From Sphingomonas sp. PAMC26645 (GTDB lineage: Bacteria; Pseudomonadota; Alphaproteobacteria; Sphingomonadales; Sphingomonadaceae), in NCBI RefSeq assembly GCF_004795835.1, contig NZ_CP039249.1, positions 3,323,001-3,387,000 of the forward strand: a stretch of 64,000 nucleotides of DNA, read 5' to 3'. How positions within the stretch are numbered: the first letter of the stretch is position 1; each line of letters begins with the position of its first letter. Under the pieces are notes generated by a model, which did not search any database, had not been told where the DNA came from, and worked only from the letters and a program-made list of their open reading frames with translations. Positions 18,131 to 27,390 of the stretch are shown piece after piece. The translations under genes and the position numbers were made by a program.

Positions 18131-19705
18131 GTGATCAGAACCCTTTGCCGTTTCGCCGCGCTGGCATCGATCGCGACGATGGCTCCCGCGCAGCAGAACT
18201 CGCCTTCGTCGGTTCGATCGCCCGCCGACCTCTACGGCGCGTTGTTTGACGCCGTGCAGCAAGGCCATGTTTTCGCGGACGGCAAGACGTTCGTCGACGC
18301 GGTGCCGAAGCGTCCGGCCGAGGCGATCATGGTCGACTATGTGCGGGCTAAACCCGCTGGCCCGGCGCTGAAAGCATTCGTGCTCGCCAATTTCGCGGTG
18401 CCGGGGGAGAATGATCGGGGCTCGGGCGATCTTAGGACGCATGTCCGGACGCTCTGGCCGCAACTCGTGCGCCAGCCGGTCGCGCCGGTCGCGGGCAGTT
18501 CCACGCTGCCGCTCCCGGCCCCTTATGTCGTGCCGGGCGGGCGCTTCCGCGAGATCTATTACTGGGACAGCTACTTCACGATGCTCGGGTTGAAGGTCGA
18601 TGGCCAGCAGCCGCTGGTGGAGTCGATGCTCGACAATTTCACCAGCCTGATCGAGCGCTATGGGCATATCCCGAACGGGACGCGGACCTATTATCTCAGC
18701 CGGTCGCAGCCACCTTATTATGCCCTGATGCTCGACCTTTCGACCAACACCGACCCCGAGGTTGCGAAGCGGCGGCTGGCGGCGCTGCGGGTCGAGCACG
18801 CGTTCTGGATGAAGGCCACTGTGTGCCTCGACGGCAAGCCCGCCTGCCTGCGCGTGGTGCGGATGCCCGACGGGAGCGTGCTCAACCGCTATTACGACGA
18901 CCGAGATACGCCGCGGGACGAATCCTATGCCGAGGACGTCGCGACCGCGGCGAAGGCGGCGCCCCGACCCGTTGCCGACACGCAGCGCAACCTGCGGGCG
19001 GGTGCGGAAAGCGGGTGGGATTTCAGGTCGCGCTGGCTCCGCGATCCGCGATCGCTCGCGACGGTCCACACCACCGACATCGTGCCCGTCGATCTCAACA
19101 GCCTGTTATGGGCGATGGAGCGCCGCATCGCCGCGCGCTGCCAAACTGGGGGCGACGCGCCGTGCGCCGCCACGTTCACGACGCTCGCGGCGAAGCGCAA
19201 GACCGCGATAGACCGCTACCTCTGGCAGGCGACGACCGCGCGCTATGCCGACTGGGACCTGTCGACGCGCAAGCCCACCGCGAGCATCAACGCGGCGATG
19301 CTGCACCCACTGTTCGTCGGTCTCGCCTCGCAAGCGCAAGCGAAAGCGGTCGCGGCGACGGTGCGCAAGTCGCTGGTGGCGGAGGGCGGCCTGCGGACGA
19401 CGACGCTGAACACCGGGCAGCAATGGGACGAACCCAATGGCTGGGCGCCTTTGCAATGGGTGGCGATCGCCGGGCTGGCGCGGAACGGCGAACCGGCGCT
19501 CGCGAAGGACATCGCCAAGCGTTGGCTCGGGACGGTCGGCGCTGCCTATGCCGAAACGGGCAAGATGCTGGAAAAATACAATATCGAGCAGCGTACGCCG
19601 GGTGGCGGCGGCGAATATCCGGTGCAGGACGGCTTCGGCTGGACCAACGGCGTCACCAGCGCGATCCTCGATCGCTATCCCGACTTGGCGCAGAGGGCGA
19701 AGTAA
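18131..19705 (+). CDS. treA: Trehalase (periplasmic, GH37)
   Basis: It hydrolyses trehalose to two glucose molecules. Both GH37 signatures are present: PGGRFREIYYWDSYFTMLG around residue 140 and QWDEPNGWAPLQW near the C-terminus. The length of 524 residues fits. I chose the GTG at 18131 because it gives a signal peptide (VIRTLCRFAALASIATMAPAQQ), indicating export; the in-frame start at 18068 would bury that segment. The ribosome-binding site is weak. It is a monocistronic gene near, but not clearly in, the carbohydrate locus downstream. Confidence 0.93.
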   Translation: MIRTLCRFAALASIATMAPAQQNSPSSVRSPADLYGALFDAVQQGHVFADGKTFVDAVPKRPAEAIMVDYVRAKPAGPALKAFVLANFAVPGENDRGSGDLRTHVRTLWPQLVRQPVAPVAGSSTLPLPAPYVVPGGRFREIYYWDSYFTMLGLKVDGQQPLVESMLDNFTSLIERYGHIPNGTRTYYLSRSQPPYYALMLDLSTNTDPEVAKRRLAALRVEHAFWMKATVCLDGKPACLRVVRMPDGSVLNRYYDDRDTPRDESYAEDVATAAKAAPRPVADTQRNLRAGAESGWDFRSRWLRDPRSLATVHTTDIVPVDLNSLLWAMERRIAARCQTGGDAPCAATFTTLAAKRKTAIDRYLWQATTARYADWDLSTRKPTASINAAMLHPLFVGLASQAQAKAVAATVRKSLVAEGGLRTTTLNTGQQWDEPNGWAPLQWVAIAGLARNGEPALAKDIAKRWLGTVGAAYAETGKMLEKYNIEQRTPGGGGEYPVQDGFGWTNGVTSAILDRYPDLAQRAK

Positions 19706-19776
19706 GGCCTGAACCCAAGCGAACGTTCCGGCGGCAATGGTTGCTTACGGCACCCGGCGCCACATATGGACGTGCA

Positions 19777-20661
19777 ATGCTCGACCCAGCGCCCGCCAGC
19801 CAGACCGACGTCGCCGATATGCTCACACCGGATTTCGTCGTCATCGACGTCGAGACGGCATGCTCGCGCGTCAGCAGCATCTGCCAGGTCGGCATCGTCG
19901 GGTTTCGCGATGGCCGCGAGATCTTCGAATACGAGACGCTTGTCGATCCGCGCGACGAGTTCAACGTGTTCAATACCCGGATCCACGGGATCACCGAGCA
20001 GCACGTCACCGGCAAACCGTGCTTCGGCGACATCCACGGCATCGTCGATGGCCATTTGTCGGGCCGGACGACGGTGGCGCATTCCTATTTCGACAAGGGC
20101 GCACTTGCCGCCGCGTGCCGTATCCATGACCGCCCCCCGATCGAGACGGTCTGGCTCGACAGCGTCCGCGTTGCGCAGCGGGCCTGGCCCGATCTGGCGA
20201 GCCACCGGCTGGGCGGCCTCGCGCAGTATCTCGGGATCGCGCACAAGCATCACGACGCGCTGAGCGATGCGCGGGCCGCCGGCTGGGTGATCGTCAAGGC
20301 GATAGACCATACCGGCATCGCGCTCGACGAATGGCTGAAACCGCCGCGCAAGCCCGGCCCTGCGCCGCGCCCTGCGCCCACCGGACCGCTCAGCGGCGAA
20401 CGTATCGCGATCCTTGGTGAGCCTCGCGATGGGAGGCTTGCGTGCGCGATTGCCGCGCTTGGCGGGCGGATCGTGTCGGCGGTCGGCAACACGACGACGA
20501 TGCTCGTCATCACCGGGCGCGCGCCGTTCAGATATTCGGTGCGCAACAGCGGCGCGTATCGCCGGGCGGAGCAGTATCGACGGCTTGGCGGAACGATCCG
20601 CGTGGTCTCCGAAGTCGAGCTCGATCTGCCGGCTATCGCTGCCAGCGTTACGGCAAGCTGA
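19777..20661 (+). CDS. 3'-5' exonuclease (DEDDh) with C-terminal BRCT-like domain
   Basis: The 294-residue protein starts with an epsilon-like exonuclease domain. Exo I is FVVIDVETA, Exo II is VAHSYFDKGAL and Exo III is HHDALSDARAAG, giving the D-E-D-D-h set of catalytic residues. After a proline-rich linker (PPRKPGPAPRPAPTG, near residue 190) the last 90 residues resemble a BRCT domain (GERIAILGE, then LACAIAALGGRIVSAVGNTT and LVITG). Such exonuclease-BRCT fusions are implicated in DNA repair, but the specific role is unknown. A start at 19819 is also possible. Confidence 0.85.
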   Translation: MLDPAPASQTDVADMLTPDFVVIDVETACSRVSSICQVGIVGFRDGREIFEYETLVDPRDEFNVFNTRIHGITEQHVTGKPCFGDIHGIVDGHLSGRTTVAHSYFDKGALAAACRIHDRPPIETVWLDSVRVAQRAWPDLASHRLGGLAQYLGIAHKHHDALSDARAAGWVIVKAIDHTGIALDEWLKPPRKPGPAPRPAPTGPLSGERIAILGEPRDGRLACAIAALGGRIVSAVGNTTTMLVITGRAPFRYSVRNSGAYRRAEQYRRLGGTIRVVSEVELDLPAIAASVTAS

Positions 20662-20763
20662 GCAGGCGCGTGCTGCCGGCAATGTGAAGGAATAGCGACC
20701 GTCCGCCTTGGCAAACGCCAGATGGGGTGCGACCATTGTCCCAAAGCGATAGCGGAGGGCGAT

Positions 20764-22335
20764 ATGCGGTGGGCGACTTGGGGAATGGCGGTCGGCCTGC
20801 TGGCCGCACCGGCGATGGCGCAGCGCGTGCAAGTCGCGAGCGGAACGCTCGAAGGGACGCGCGTTTCGACCGCAGCGACGCCGGTCGATGCGTATCTCGG
20901 CATCCCCTATGCGGCGGCACCGATCGGCCCGTTGCGGTGGCAGCCGCCGCGGTCGGCGGCGCAATGGACGGGTGTGCGCAAAGCCGACCGGTTCGGTGCG
21001 CGTTGCATGCAGCAGCCGCTGTTCGCCGACATGAAGTTCCGCTCGCCCGGTATCAGCGAGGACTGCCTGACGCTCAACGTCTGGACGCCGGCGGGCGCGA
21101 AACCAGGCGCGCGGCTGCCCGTGCTGTTCTACATCCATGGCGGCGGCGCGATCGCGGGTGACGGGTCGGAACTGCGCTATGACGGCGCGGCGATGGCGCA
21201 GAAGGGCATCGTCGTCGTGACGATCAACTATCGGCTGGGCGCGTTCGGGTTCCTCGCAACCAGCGCGATGGCGGCGGGATCGTCGACACATTCCGCGGGG
21301 AATTACGGGCTGCTCGATCAGGCTGCGGCGCTGGCGTGGGTCCGGCGCAACGCCGCCGCGTTCGGGGGCGATCCCGCGCGGATCACGATCGGTGGGGAGA
21401 GCGCGGGTTCTATGTCGGTCAGCGTACTGATGACCTCGCCACTCACCCGCACGCAGTTCGCAGGGGCGATCGGCGAGAGCGGCGGCGTGCTGCCGCCGAC
21501 CTTCCGCCCCAAGTCTCTCGCGGTGGCGACGAAGGACGGCGATGCGTTCGCGGTGGCCGCGGGGGCGCCGTCGCTCGACGCACTTCGGGCGATGCCGGCC
21601 GAGGCTTTGCTTGCTGCGCAGGGGACGCAGCGGTTCCGCGCGGACTTCATCGTCGACGGGCAGTTCCTGACCGAGCCGCCGATCGACACCTACGCGGCGG
21701 GGCGCGCGGCGCGCGTGCCGTTGCTAGTCGGTGCGAACTCTCAGGAGGGAAGTTGGACGAGCATCCTTGCCGGGCAACCACCGACGGTGGCGAATTATCG
21801 CGCAGGCGTCGCGAAGCTCTTTACCGATGCGGATGCGCTACTCGCCTTGTACCCGGCGAAGTCGGATGCCGACGTGCCCGTTGCGGCGACCGCGCTGGCG
21901 AGCGATGCGTTTCTCGGCGCGTCGACGTGGCAGTGGTTCGACCTGCACCGCCGGACGCGGCAGCCGACCTATTATTATCATTTCGCGCATCCCCATCCGG
22001 CCGCGCTGCCGCCGCTGACCAACCCCGACGTACCGCCGATCGGGGCGGTGCACAGCGCGGAGATCGAATACGCGCTGGGCAACCTCGACACGAACCCGGC
22101 CTATGCGTGGACGGCGGACGATCGCCGGATCGCGACGGTGTTCCAGGGGTATTTCGCCGCGTTCATCAAGACCGCCAATCCGAACGCCGCCAGGTTGCCG
22201 CACTGGTCGCCTGCGCCATCCGCGGGGGGCGTCATTCCGCGCCAGATCGTCGACGTGCAGACGCGTTCGGAACCGTTCGTCGAGCAGGCACGCTATGTCG
22301 CGGCGACACCGTTGCTCGAACGTCGAGTACCTTGA
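20764..22335 (+). CDS. Secreted type B carboxylesterase
   Basis: A 523-residue carboxylesterase/lipase with signal peptide MRWATWGMAVGLLAAPAMA. It shows the oxyanion loop FYIHGGGAIAGDG, the nucleophile elbow ITIGGESAGSMSVSVL and a catalytic-histidine region GAVHSAEIEYALGN. GGAGGGCGAT precedes ATG 20764. It probably hydrolyses ester groups in the periplasm, possibly on plant-derived compounds given the adjacent carbohydrate locus (inference). It converges on the lactonase gene with only 2 nt between the stops. Confidence 0.92.
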   Translation: MRWATWGMAVGLLAAPAMAQRVQVASGTLEGTRVSTAATPVDAYLGIPYAAAPIGPLRWQPPRSAAQWTGVRKADRFGARCMQQPLFADMKFRSPGISEDCLTLNVWTPAGAKPGARLPVLFYIHGGGAIAGDGSELRYDGAAMAQKGIVVVTINYRLGAFGFLATSAMAAGSSTHSAGNYGLLDQAAALAWVRRNAAAFGGDPARITIGGESAGSMSVSVLMTSPLTRTQFAGAIGESGGVLPPTFRPKSLAVATKDGDAFAVAAGAPSLDALRAMPAEALLAAQGTQRFRADFIVDGQFLTEPPIDTYAAGRAARVPLLVGANSQEGSWTSILAGQPPTVANYRAGVAKLFTDADALLALYPAKSDADVPVAATALASDAFLGASTWQWFDLHRRTRQPTYYYHFAHPHPAALPPLTNPDVPPIGAVHSAEIEYALGNLDTNPAYAWTADDRRIATVFQGYFAAFIKTANPNAARLPHWSPAPSAGGVIPRQIVDVQTRSEPFVEQARYVAATPLLERRVP

Positions 22336-22337
22336 GG

Positions 22338-23450
22338 CTAGATCTGGCCGACGAACACCGCACCCGGTACCGACAGCGTCTGTCCGGTTGCGGTTAGTCG
22401 GCCATCGGGTTCGATCCGGAATATCGCCAGCGTGCCCGACCGCTCGTTGCCGACGAGGACACGACGCTGCGCTTCGAGGACCAGCAGGAAGCGCGGCCAG
22501 TTGCCGCCGCTCGAGATATGCTGAAGCGGGCTCGGCACGCCTGAAGCGTCGAGCGCAAAAACCGCGACGCTGTCATGTCCGCGGTTCGAGACGTAGAGCC
22601 GCCGCCCGGCCTGGTCGATCGCGATATGCGCGGCCTGCGAGGCGCCCTCGTACCCGCTCGGCAGGGTCGACACCGTGTGGCGGGTCGCGAAACTGCCGTC
22701 TGCGCGGGAGTCTAGCATGATGACCGTGTTGGACAGTTCGCACACTACGTAGGCGAGTGGGCGGCGGGGATGGTGGACGAGATGGCGCGGCCCAGCTCCC
22801 GGCGGCGCTCGCCATGCCGCGATCGGTTCGGCCAGTGAGCGCGCCTGCGGGTCGAAGCGATAGGCGAAGATCGTGTCCGTTCCCAGGTCGACCGAATGCA
22901 GCCAGCGGCGATCCGAGCTGAAGCCGACCCAGTGCGCATGCGGTGCCTCCTGCCGGGCCGTGTTCGGGCCATGCCCCGTGTGGCGGAACACGACTGGCTC
23001 GCCTGGCACACCGGTGCGCGCGTCGAGGCGGTGGAACGCGACGCTGCCGCTCGAATAATTGGCGACCGCGAGGCAGGCGCTGGCGCGGTCGATCGCGACG
23101 TAACACGGGTCGGCGCCTGCCGTGGAAGTGGTGCCGCGGTGCGACCAGTCGGTCGCGTAAGCAGCGATCTCGCCCGCGGCCTTCTCACGGACGAAGTGAT
23201 ACGCACCGCCCGGGCCGCCGCCGACGCCGAACGAGGCGTCGTCGATCCCGGATATCGGCGTGCCGACCTGCCATGTGTCGCGATCGGGGTCGAACGCGAT
23301 CGGATACACGCCCTTGCCGCCTTCGCGTGCGTAGGTGCCGGCGATCAACCGTACCCGCCGCTTGCCGCCGCCGGCCGCAACGGCCGGGAAGGCGAGCGTG
23401 GCCGCCATCGCGGTCAGGGCCGACCGTCGTGTCGTGGTCCAGTCGGTCAT
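22338..23450 (-). CDS. Lactonase family protein (6-phosphogluconolactonase/Pgl-like beta-propeller)
   Basis: A 370-residue seven-bladed propeller lactonase of the Pgl/YbhE type, with repeated blade motifs such as AHWVGFSSDRRWLHSVDLG, HHPRRPLAYVVCELSNTV and GRRLYVSNRGHDSVAVF. The N-terminus (TTTRRSALTAMAATLAFPAVAA) has a twin arginine and hydrophobic stretch, so it is probably exported by Tat, unlike the cytosolic Pgl. ATG 23450 has AAGGAACGGGC upstream. It lies 67 nt after the pectate-lyase-fold gene on the same strand, so both may act on sugar acids or lactones outside the cytoplasm. Confidence 0.85.
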   Translation of the reverse strand: MTDWTTTRRSALTAMAATLAFPAVAAGGGKRRVRLIAGTYAREGGKGVYPIAFDPDRDTWQVGTPISGIDDASFGVGGGPGGAYHFVREKAAGEIAAYATDWSHRGTTSTAGADPCYVAIDRASACLAVANYSSGSVAFHRLDARTGVPGEPVVFRHTGHGPNTARQEAPHAHWVGFSSDRRWLHSVDLGTDTIFAYRFDPQARSLAEPIAAWRAPPGAGPRHLVHHPRRPLAYVVCELSNTVIMLDSRADGSFATRHTVSTLPSGYEGASQAAHIAIDQAGRRLYVSNRGHDSVAVFALDASGVPSPLQHISSGGNWPRFLLVLEAQRRVLVGNERSGTLAIFRIEPDGRLTATGQTLSVPGAVFVGQI

Positions 23451-23517
23451 GCCCGTTCCTTTGCAGCTATCGGCGGGTGTCATGCGTCAGCGGTGCCACC
23501 GAGGCAACGAACGCCGC

Positions 23518-26500
23518 TCAGGTTTCGACCGCGTACAGAGCGTGGTGCGTCAGGATGAACAGCGTCCGCCCATTCGCGCCGCCGAAGATCAGTTGCAGCG
23601 GGCGTTCGGGGACCTCGATCCGCCCAGTCTCGCGACCGTCGGCGTCGTGGACGAACACCTGGCCGTTGGCGAGGTAGACGCGGCGGTCCGGTCCGACCGC
23701 GACGCTCTCGCCGCCGCGATTGGCGAACGGCTTCAGGTCTGTGACGCTGCCGCCCGCGCCGATTAGCCCGCTATAGGTCTTGGCTTCGGAGCCATTGCTG
23801 ACGAACACGCGCTCGCCGATCTTGGCGTTCACGAAGCCGTAGGTGTCGAGTGCGTCCGAGAAGCGCCAGCCGAGGTGGTTGGGCGGCCCCTGCTGGACGG
23901 TACGATACGCGGGCAGGACCAGCGAGCCGTCGGGCGAGACATATTCGCGCGGATTGGGCGCGGCCATATCGCGCGCGAACATCTCGCCGAGCGTCGTGAA
24001 CTGGTAGGTCGCCGGATCGATCTGATCCTTGAACTCGCCATTCACCCAGAAATTGCCGGGTAGCGCGACGCGCGCATCGCGGTGCGGAGCGACCGGTGTC
24101 GGGGGGATCACCGCGATGCTGCCGGGATCACCGGGCTTGATGCTGTAGACGGTTCCTGCCGCGCCATCGGACGACAGCACCATGAGGTTACCCGAGCGAT
24201 CGACCGCGAGATTGACCGGATCGACGGGTGCGTCGGCGGCGACCGACAGCCCCTCGCTCGCCGTCCAGCCATAGATGCGGTGCGTATGGTGCTCGACGAA
24301 GTAGAGCTTGCCCTTCGCATCAACCGCCGCGCCCGCGATCGAGTAGAACCCGTCTTCCAGCTTGCGAACGGCCGGGCCAGTGGTCGTCGCGACCGGCGTG
24401 GCGCCGCGCTTCACGTCCAGCACCGCGAACTCGCGTTCGCGCACGTCCGCTCCGGAGGTCATGTCCTGGATCGCGTTTTCGTACGGGAACTTGCTCGCGC
24501 GCAGGTCGGTGCCGCAGCCCTCCGCATCGCAGAATGCCAGCCCGCTCTCGCCGTTCACATGCACGTTGCGGAAGCGGATATCGTCGGAATTGTAGATCCG
24601 CACCGCCGATGGCGCCGGCTGGAGCGACCGCGTCACTCGGTAAGCGTGATAATTTGCGAACAGGATGTTGCTCGAATTGCGAACCTCGAGCGACAGCGCG
24701 TTGCGGCTTTCGCCCGCCTCTTCCTCGGTCTGCGGTGCGAGGAACTCCCAGTTCTTGACGCCGTCGAGGACGATCTCGGCGCGCGCGTGATGCTCGGCGG
24801 ACATCTCGTACACATGGCCCGGCGTGCTGGTGTTCGAGACATGCAGCCCGGCGGCGGCGAAGGTATTGGGGGTCCACAGATTGTTGAACGTGCCGCCGCC
24901 GCCATCGGTGACCGAGAGGCTCGCATATTGCCCGTCCCAGCGCTTGCGCGGATCAGCGTCGCCGGTGTGGTCGGCGTTGTACGGATCGATCCGGCTGCCA
25001 TCGGCGCGGCTGGTACCATGACCGCCGTGGAAGCGGACGTCGTCGACCAGCGAGTCCGCGCCCGCCTTCCACAGCAACGCGGTCGCGCGCGGGTTGATGC
25101 CGCCGGTGGTCAGGCCGATGCCGGAAACGATCGCGGCGCCACCCTTGGCGCTTTCGACCAGCCCCTTGGCGGCACCGACGCCGCGGAAGGCCGGCGTGTC
25201 GTCGGCAAGCAGGATCTGCGTCATGTCCGGATGCAGGCCGATCAGCACCGTTTCGGGTCGCAGCTTCAGCGTATCGGAAACGCGGTAGAAGCCGGTCGGG
25301 AAATAGACCACGCGGTGCGTGTCGATCGCGCGCTGGATCGCCGCGGTATCGTCGGTGGCGTCGTCGCCCTTCGCACCCGCGCCACGCACGTCGAACCACT
25401 GCGCGACGGGCGGCAGCGAGCGGATCGCGGGCGGTATCCGCTTCGGCATTGTCGGGATCGTCGCGGCATCGACGCGCGTCTCGTACTTGCCAGTCGCGCC
25501 GAGCCCCGGCAGCGTCAGGCCATAGCTGAACGCCTTGACCCGGTATTCTGCGCCCTGCCCCGCCACGGTCTTCCCGCTGTCACGGAACCGCGCGAAGATC
25601 GGCACGGCGCTGGCCGTGGCGTCCTGGAAGCCGATCTGCGTGTGGACATTGTCCTCGTTGCTGATGACGACGGCCGCGTCCGAGACGTTCTCGAACCGCA
25701 CGTCGCGGCCCCATAGCCAGTCGCCATAGCCGCGGTCGATCTCGATCCCGACGGGGACGTTGCGGATGCTGGTGTTGACGAGTGTCAGCCCCGCCTCGTG
25801 CTCGCGGATCGCGGCGTCGCGCTGGCCCTCGAACGACGAATCCAGCAGCGTGTACTGCCATGCGGGAGAGGTCTTCTCGCTGAGGATGCCGTAGCGTCCG
25901 CCGAAGAAGCGCAGGTCCTGCCCGACATTGCCGACCTGGTAGATACCGGCCAACCCGGAGCCGATGTGGAAGTCGACATGGCTCAGATACGCGTGCTGCG
26001 CCAAGTGGAAACGGACCGCGGTCGCAGCGGGATTGCCGTCGCCGATCTCGAAATTGACGTTGCTGAGCGCGGAATAGAACGTCCCCGAATTGGCGTCGGC
26101 GATAGTGGCATCGAACGGTACGCTGGTCGGCGGCGGCACCGGTACCTTTGGCGGTGCGGCGCGGCTGTCGGCGTGCGAACCGGTGAAGAACAGCATGTTC
26201 GCCACGCCGGTCTGGAACCCGGGGGTCGCCGCGCCGAGCGTGATGACGGGGCGCGTCTGGCCCGTGCCGAACACGCGCACGCCCGGCCAGACGAAGATCG
26301 TTCGCGAGATGCGGTAGCGACCGGCGGGCAGGAAGACGATGCCCTCGCCACCCTTCGCGCTCGCCGCGCTGTCGATCGCGGACTGGATCGCGGCGGTATC
26401 GTCGGTTCGGCCGTCACCGCGGCCGCGAACCGTCACCGCGCGTGGATCTGCCGGTGCGGTGAGAAATACCGATTGAGACGGAGAGGCCGAACGGGGAGCT

Positions 26501-26553
26501 GCAAACGCTGGAACGGTCGTCCCCAGAAGCGCGATCGCTAGTGTCAGTTTCAC
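23518..26553 (-). CDS. Secreted two-domain pectate-lyase-superfamily protein fused to a beta-propeller
   Basis: A 1011-residue exported protein (signal peptide VKLTLAIALLGTTVPAFA). Two right-handed beta-helix (Pectate_lyase_3) starts are seen: VRGRGDGRTDDTAAIQSAID at about residue 40 and VRGAGAKGDDATDDTAAIQ at about residue 387, in the GH55-like two-helix arrangement. From about residue 730 there is an NHL/SMP-30-type propeller with blades such as AAVDAKGKLYFVEHHTHRIY and LAVDRSGNLMVLSSDG. The GTG at 26553 is supported by GGGTGAGCCT and the signal peptide. It is likely a polysaccharide lyase or glycosidase; the substrate is unknown. It is divergent from gluconokinase across a shared operator-like palindrome. 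Confidence 0.83.
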   Translation of the reverse strand: MKLTLAIALLGTTVPAFAAPRSASPSQSVFLTAPADPRAVTVRGRGDGRTDDTAAIQSAIDSAASAKGGEGIVFLPAGRYRISRTIFVWPGVRVFGTGQTRPVITLGAATPGFQTGVANMLFFTGSHADSRAAPPKVPVPPPTSVPFDATIADANSGTFYSALSNVNFEIGDGNPAATAVRFHLAQHAYLSHVDFHIGSGLAGIYQVGNVGQDLRFFGGRYGILSEKTSPAWQYTLLDSSFEGQRDAAIREHEAGLTLVNTSIRNVPVGIEIDRGYGDWLWGRDVRFENVSDAAVVISNEDNVHTQIGFQDATASAVPIFARFRDSGKTVAGQGAEYRVKAFSYGLTLPGLGATGKYETRVDAATIPTMPKRIPPAIRSLPPVAQWFDVRGAGAKGDDATDDTAAIQRAIDTHRVVYFPTGFYRVSDTLKLRPETVLIGLHPDMTQILLADDTPAFRGVGAAKGLVESAKGGAAIVSGIGLTTGGINPRATALLWKAGADSLVDDVRFHGGHGTSRADGSRIDPYNADHTGDADPRKRWDGQYASLSVTDGGGGTFNNLWTPNTFAAAGLHVSNTSTPGHVYEMSAEHHARAEIVLDGVKNWEFLAPQTEEEAGESRNALSLEVRNSSNILFANYHAYRVTRSLQPAPSAVRIYNSDDIRFRNVHVNGESGLAFCDAEGCGTDLRASKFPYENAIQDMTSGADVREREFAVLDVKRGATPVATTTGPAVRKLEDGFYSIAGAAVDAKGKLYFVEHHTHRIYGWTASEGLSVAADAPVDPVNLAVDRSGNLMVLSSDGAAGTVYSIKPGDPGSIAVIPPTPVAPHRDARVALPGNFWVNGEFKDQIDPATYQFTTLGEMFARDMAAPNPREYVSPDGSLVLPAYRTVQQGPPNHLGWRFSDALDTYGFVNAKIGERVFVSNGSEAKTYSGLIGAGGSVTDLKPFANRGGESVAVGPDRRVYLANGQVFVHDADGRETGRIEVPERPLQLIFGGANGRTLFILTHHALYAVET

Positions 26554-26640
26554 AGGCTCACCCAAGATTGTTGCGGGACGCGCCGGACGATGTCCGCCAG
26601 TGTGCACCGCAGGTAGTGGCGCATGCGACCATAGGCGATC

Positions 26641-26661
26641 ACGACCAAGGTCGTAGTAGCC
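26641..26661. promoter_or_regulatory. Operator-like palindrome, copy 1
   Basis: ACGACCAAGGTCGTAGTAGCC contains the perfect palindrome ACGACC-AA-GGTCGT. It lies near the middle of the divergent region, 62 nt before the gluconokinase start and 87 nt before the pectate-lyase-fold gene start. 19 of 21 bases recur at 27305-27325 before the esterase operon. I infer a binding site for a local transcription factor not encoded in the window. Confidence 0.6.
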
Positions 26662-26723
26662 GATCCCGCGCGCACGGACGATAGACGGTGACGAACCGAC
26701 CGCGCGCAGCTTATGGAGAGCCA

Positions 26724-27320
26724 GTGCCTCCTTCCTCCGAAACGATCCCCAATCCGGCTGACGCGCTACCCTATGCCATCATCGTGATGGGCGTCAGCGG
26801 CAGCGGCAAGTCGACGCTGGGTGCCGAACTTGCGCAACGTCTGCGCTGCGAATTCCTCGAAGGGGATGCCTTCCATAGTGCCGACAGCGTCGCGAAGATG
26901 CGGTCGGGCCAGCCGCTCGACGACCAGGATCGCTGGCCCTGGCTCGATAGGATTGCAGCCGGATTGCACGATGCGGCCCGGACGGATGGTACTGCGGTTG
27001 CAGCGTGTTCGGCGTTGAAGCGGGCCTATCGCGATCGACTGGCGGACGCCGTCGGCATGCCGTTGCTGTTCGTGTTCCTCGATACGAAGGACAGCGGCGA
27101 ACTCGCCCGGCGGCTGGTCCACCGTGCGGACCATTACATGCCGGCCAGCCTGCTCGCGAGTCAGCTCGATACCCTGGAAGAACTGGGTCCCGACGAGCGC
27201 GCCGTCACGCTCGATGCGGAGGACGCGCCCGATCGGCTCTGCGCCGAAGCGCTCGCGTGGATCGGACGCGAGATGTCCGGCGCGGCAGAAACCGCTGGAG
27301 ACGCACGACGAAGGTCGTAA
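26724..27320 (+). CDS. gntK: Gluconokinase
   Basis: It phosphorylates gluconate to 6-phosphogluconate with ATP. The 198-residue protein has the P-loop IIVMGVSGSGKSTLG, then LEGDAFHSADSVAKM, GQPLDDQDRWPWL and ACSALKRAYRDRLA, all GntK-typical. The N-terminus is about 25 residues longer than usual. I chose the GTG at 26724 with GGAGAG close upstream; a GTG at 26688 is the alternative. Its stop codon lies inside the second operator-like palindrome. With a lactonase and a gluconolactonase-like propeller nearby, a path from aldonolactone to gluconate to 6-phosphogluconate is plausible. Confidence 0.9.
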   Translation: MPPSSETIPNPADALPYAIIVMGVSGSGKSTLGAELAQRLRCEFLEGDAFHSADSVAKMRSGQPLDDQDRWPWLDRIAAGLHDAARTDGTAVAACSALKRAYRDRLADAVGMPLLFVFLDTKDSGELARRLVHRADHYMPASLLASQLDTLEELGPDERAVTLDAEDAPDRLCAEALAWIGREMSGAAETAGDARRRS

Positions 27321-27325
27321 TAGCC
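27305..27325. promoter_or_regulatory. Operator-like palindrome, copy 2
   Basis: ACGACGAAGGTCGTAATAGCC matches the site at 26641-26661 in 19 of 21 positions, including the AAGGTCGT half and the TAGCC tail. It overlaps the gntK stop codon and lies 65 nt upstream of the esterase start, a suitable place to control the esterase-oxidoreductase-cupin operon. Confidence 0.55.
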
Positions 27326-27390
27326 AAGCCGGCCGACAAGGCCGACACTCGGTGGCAGTACTCGCGCAGGAGTGCGGTCGAGGGTCGTTG

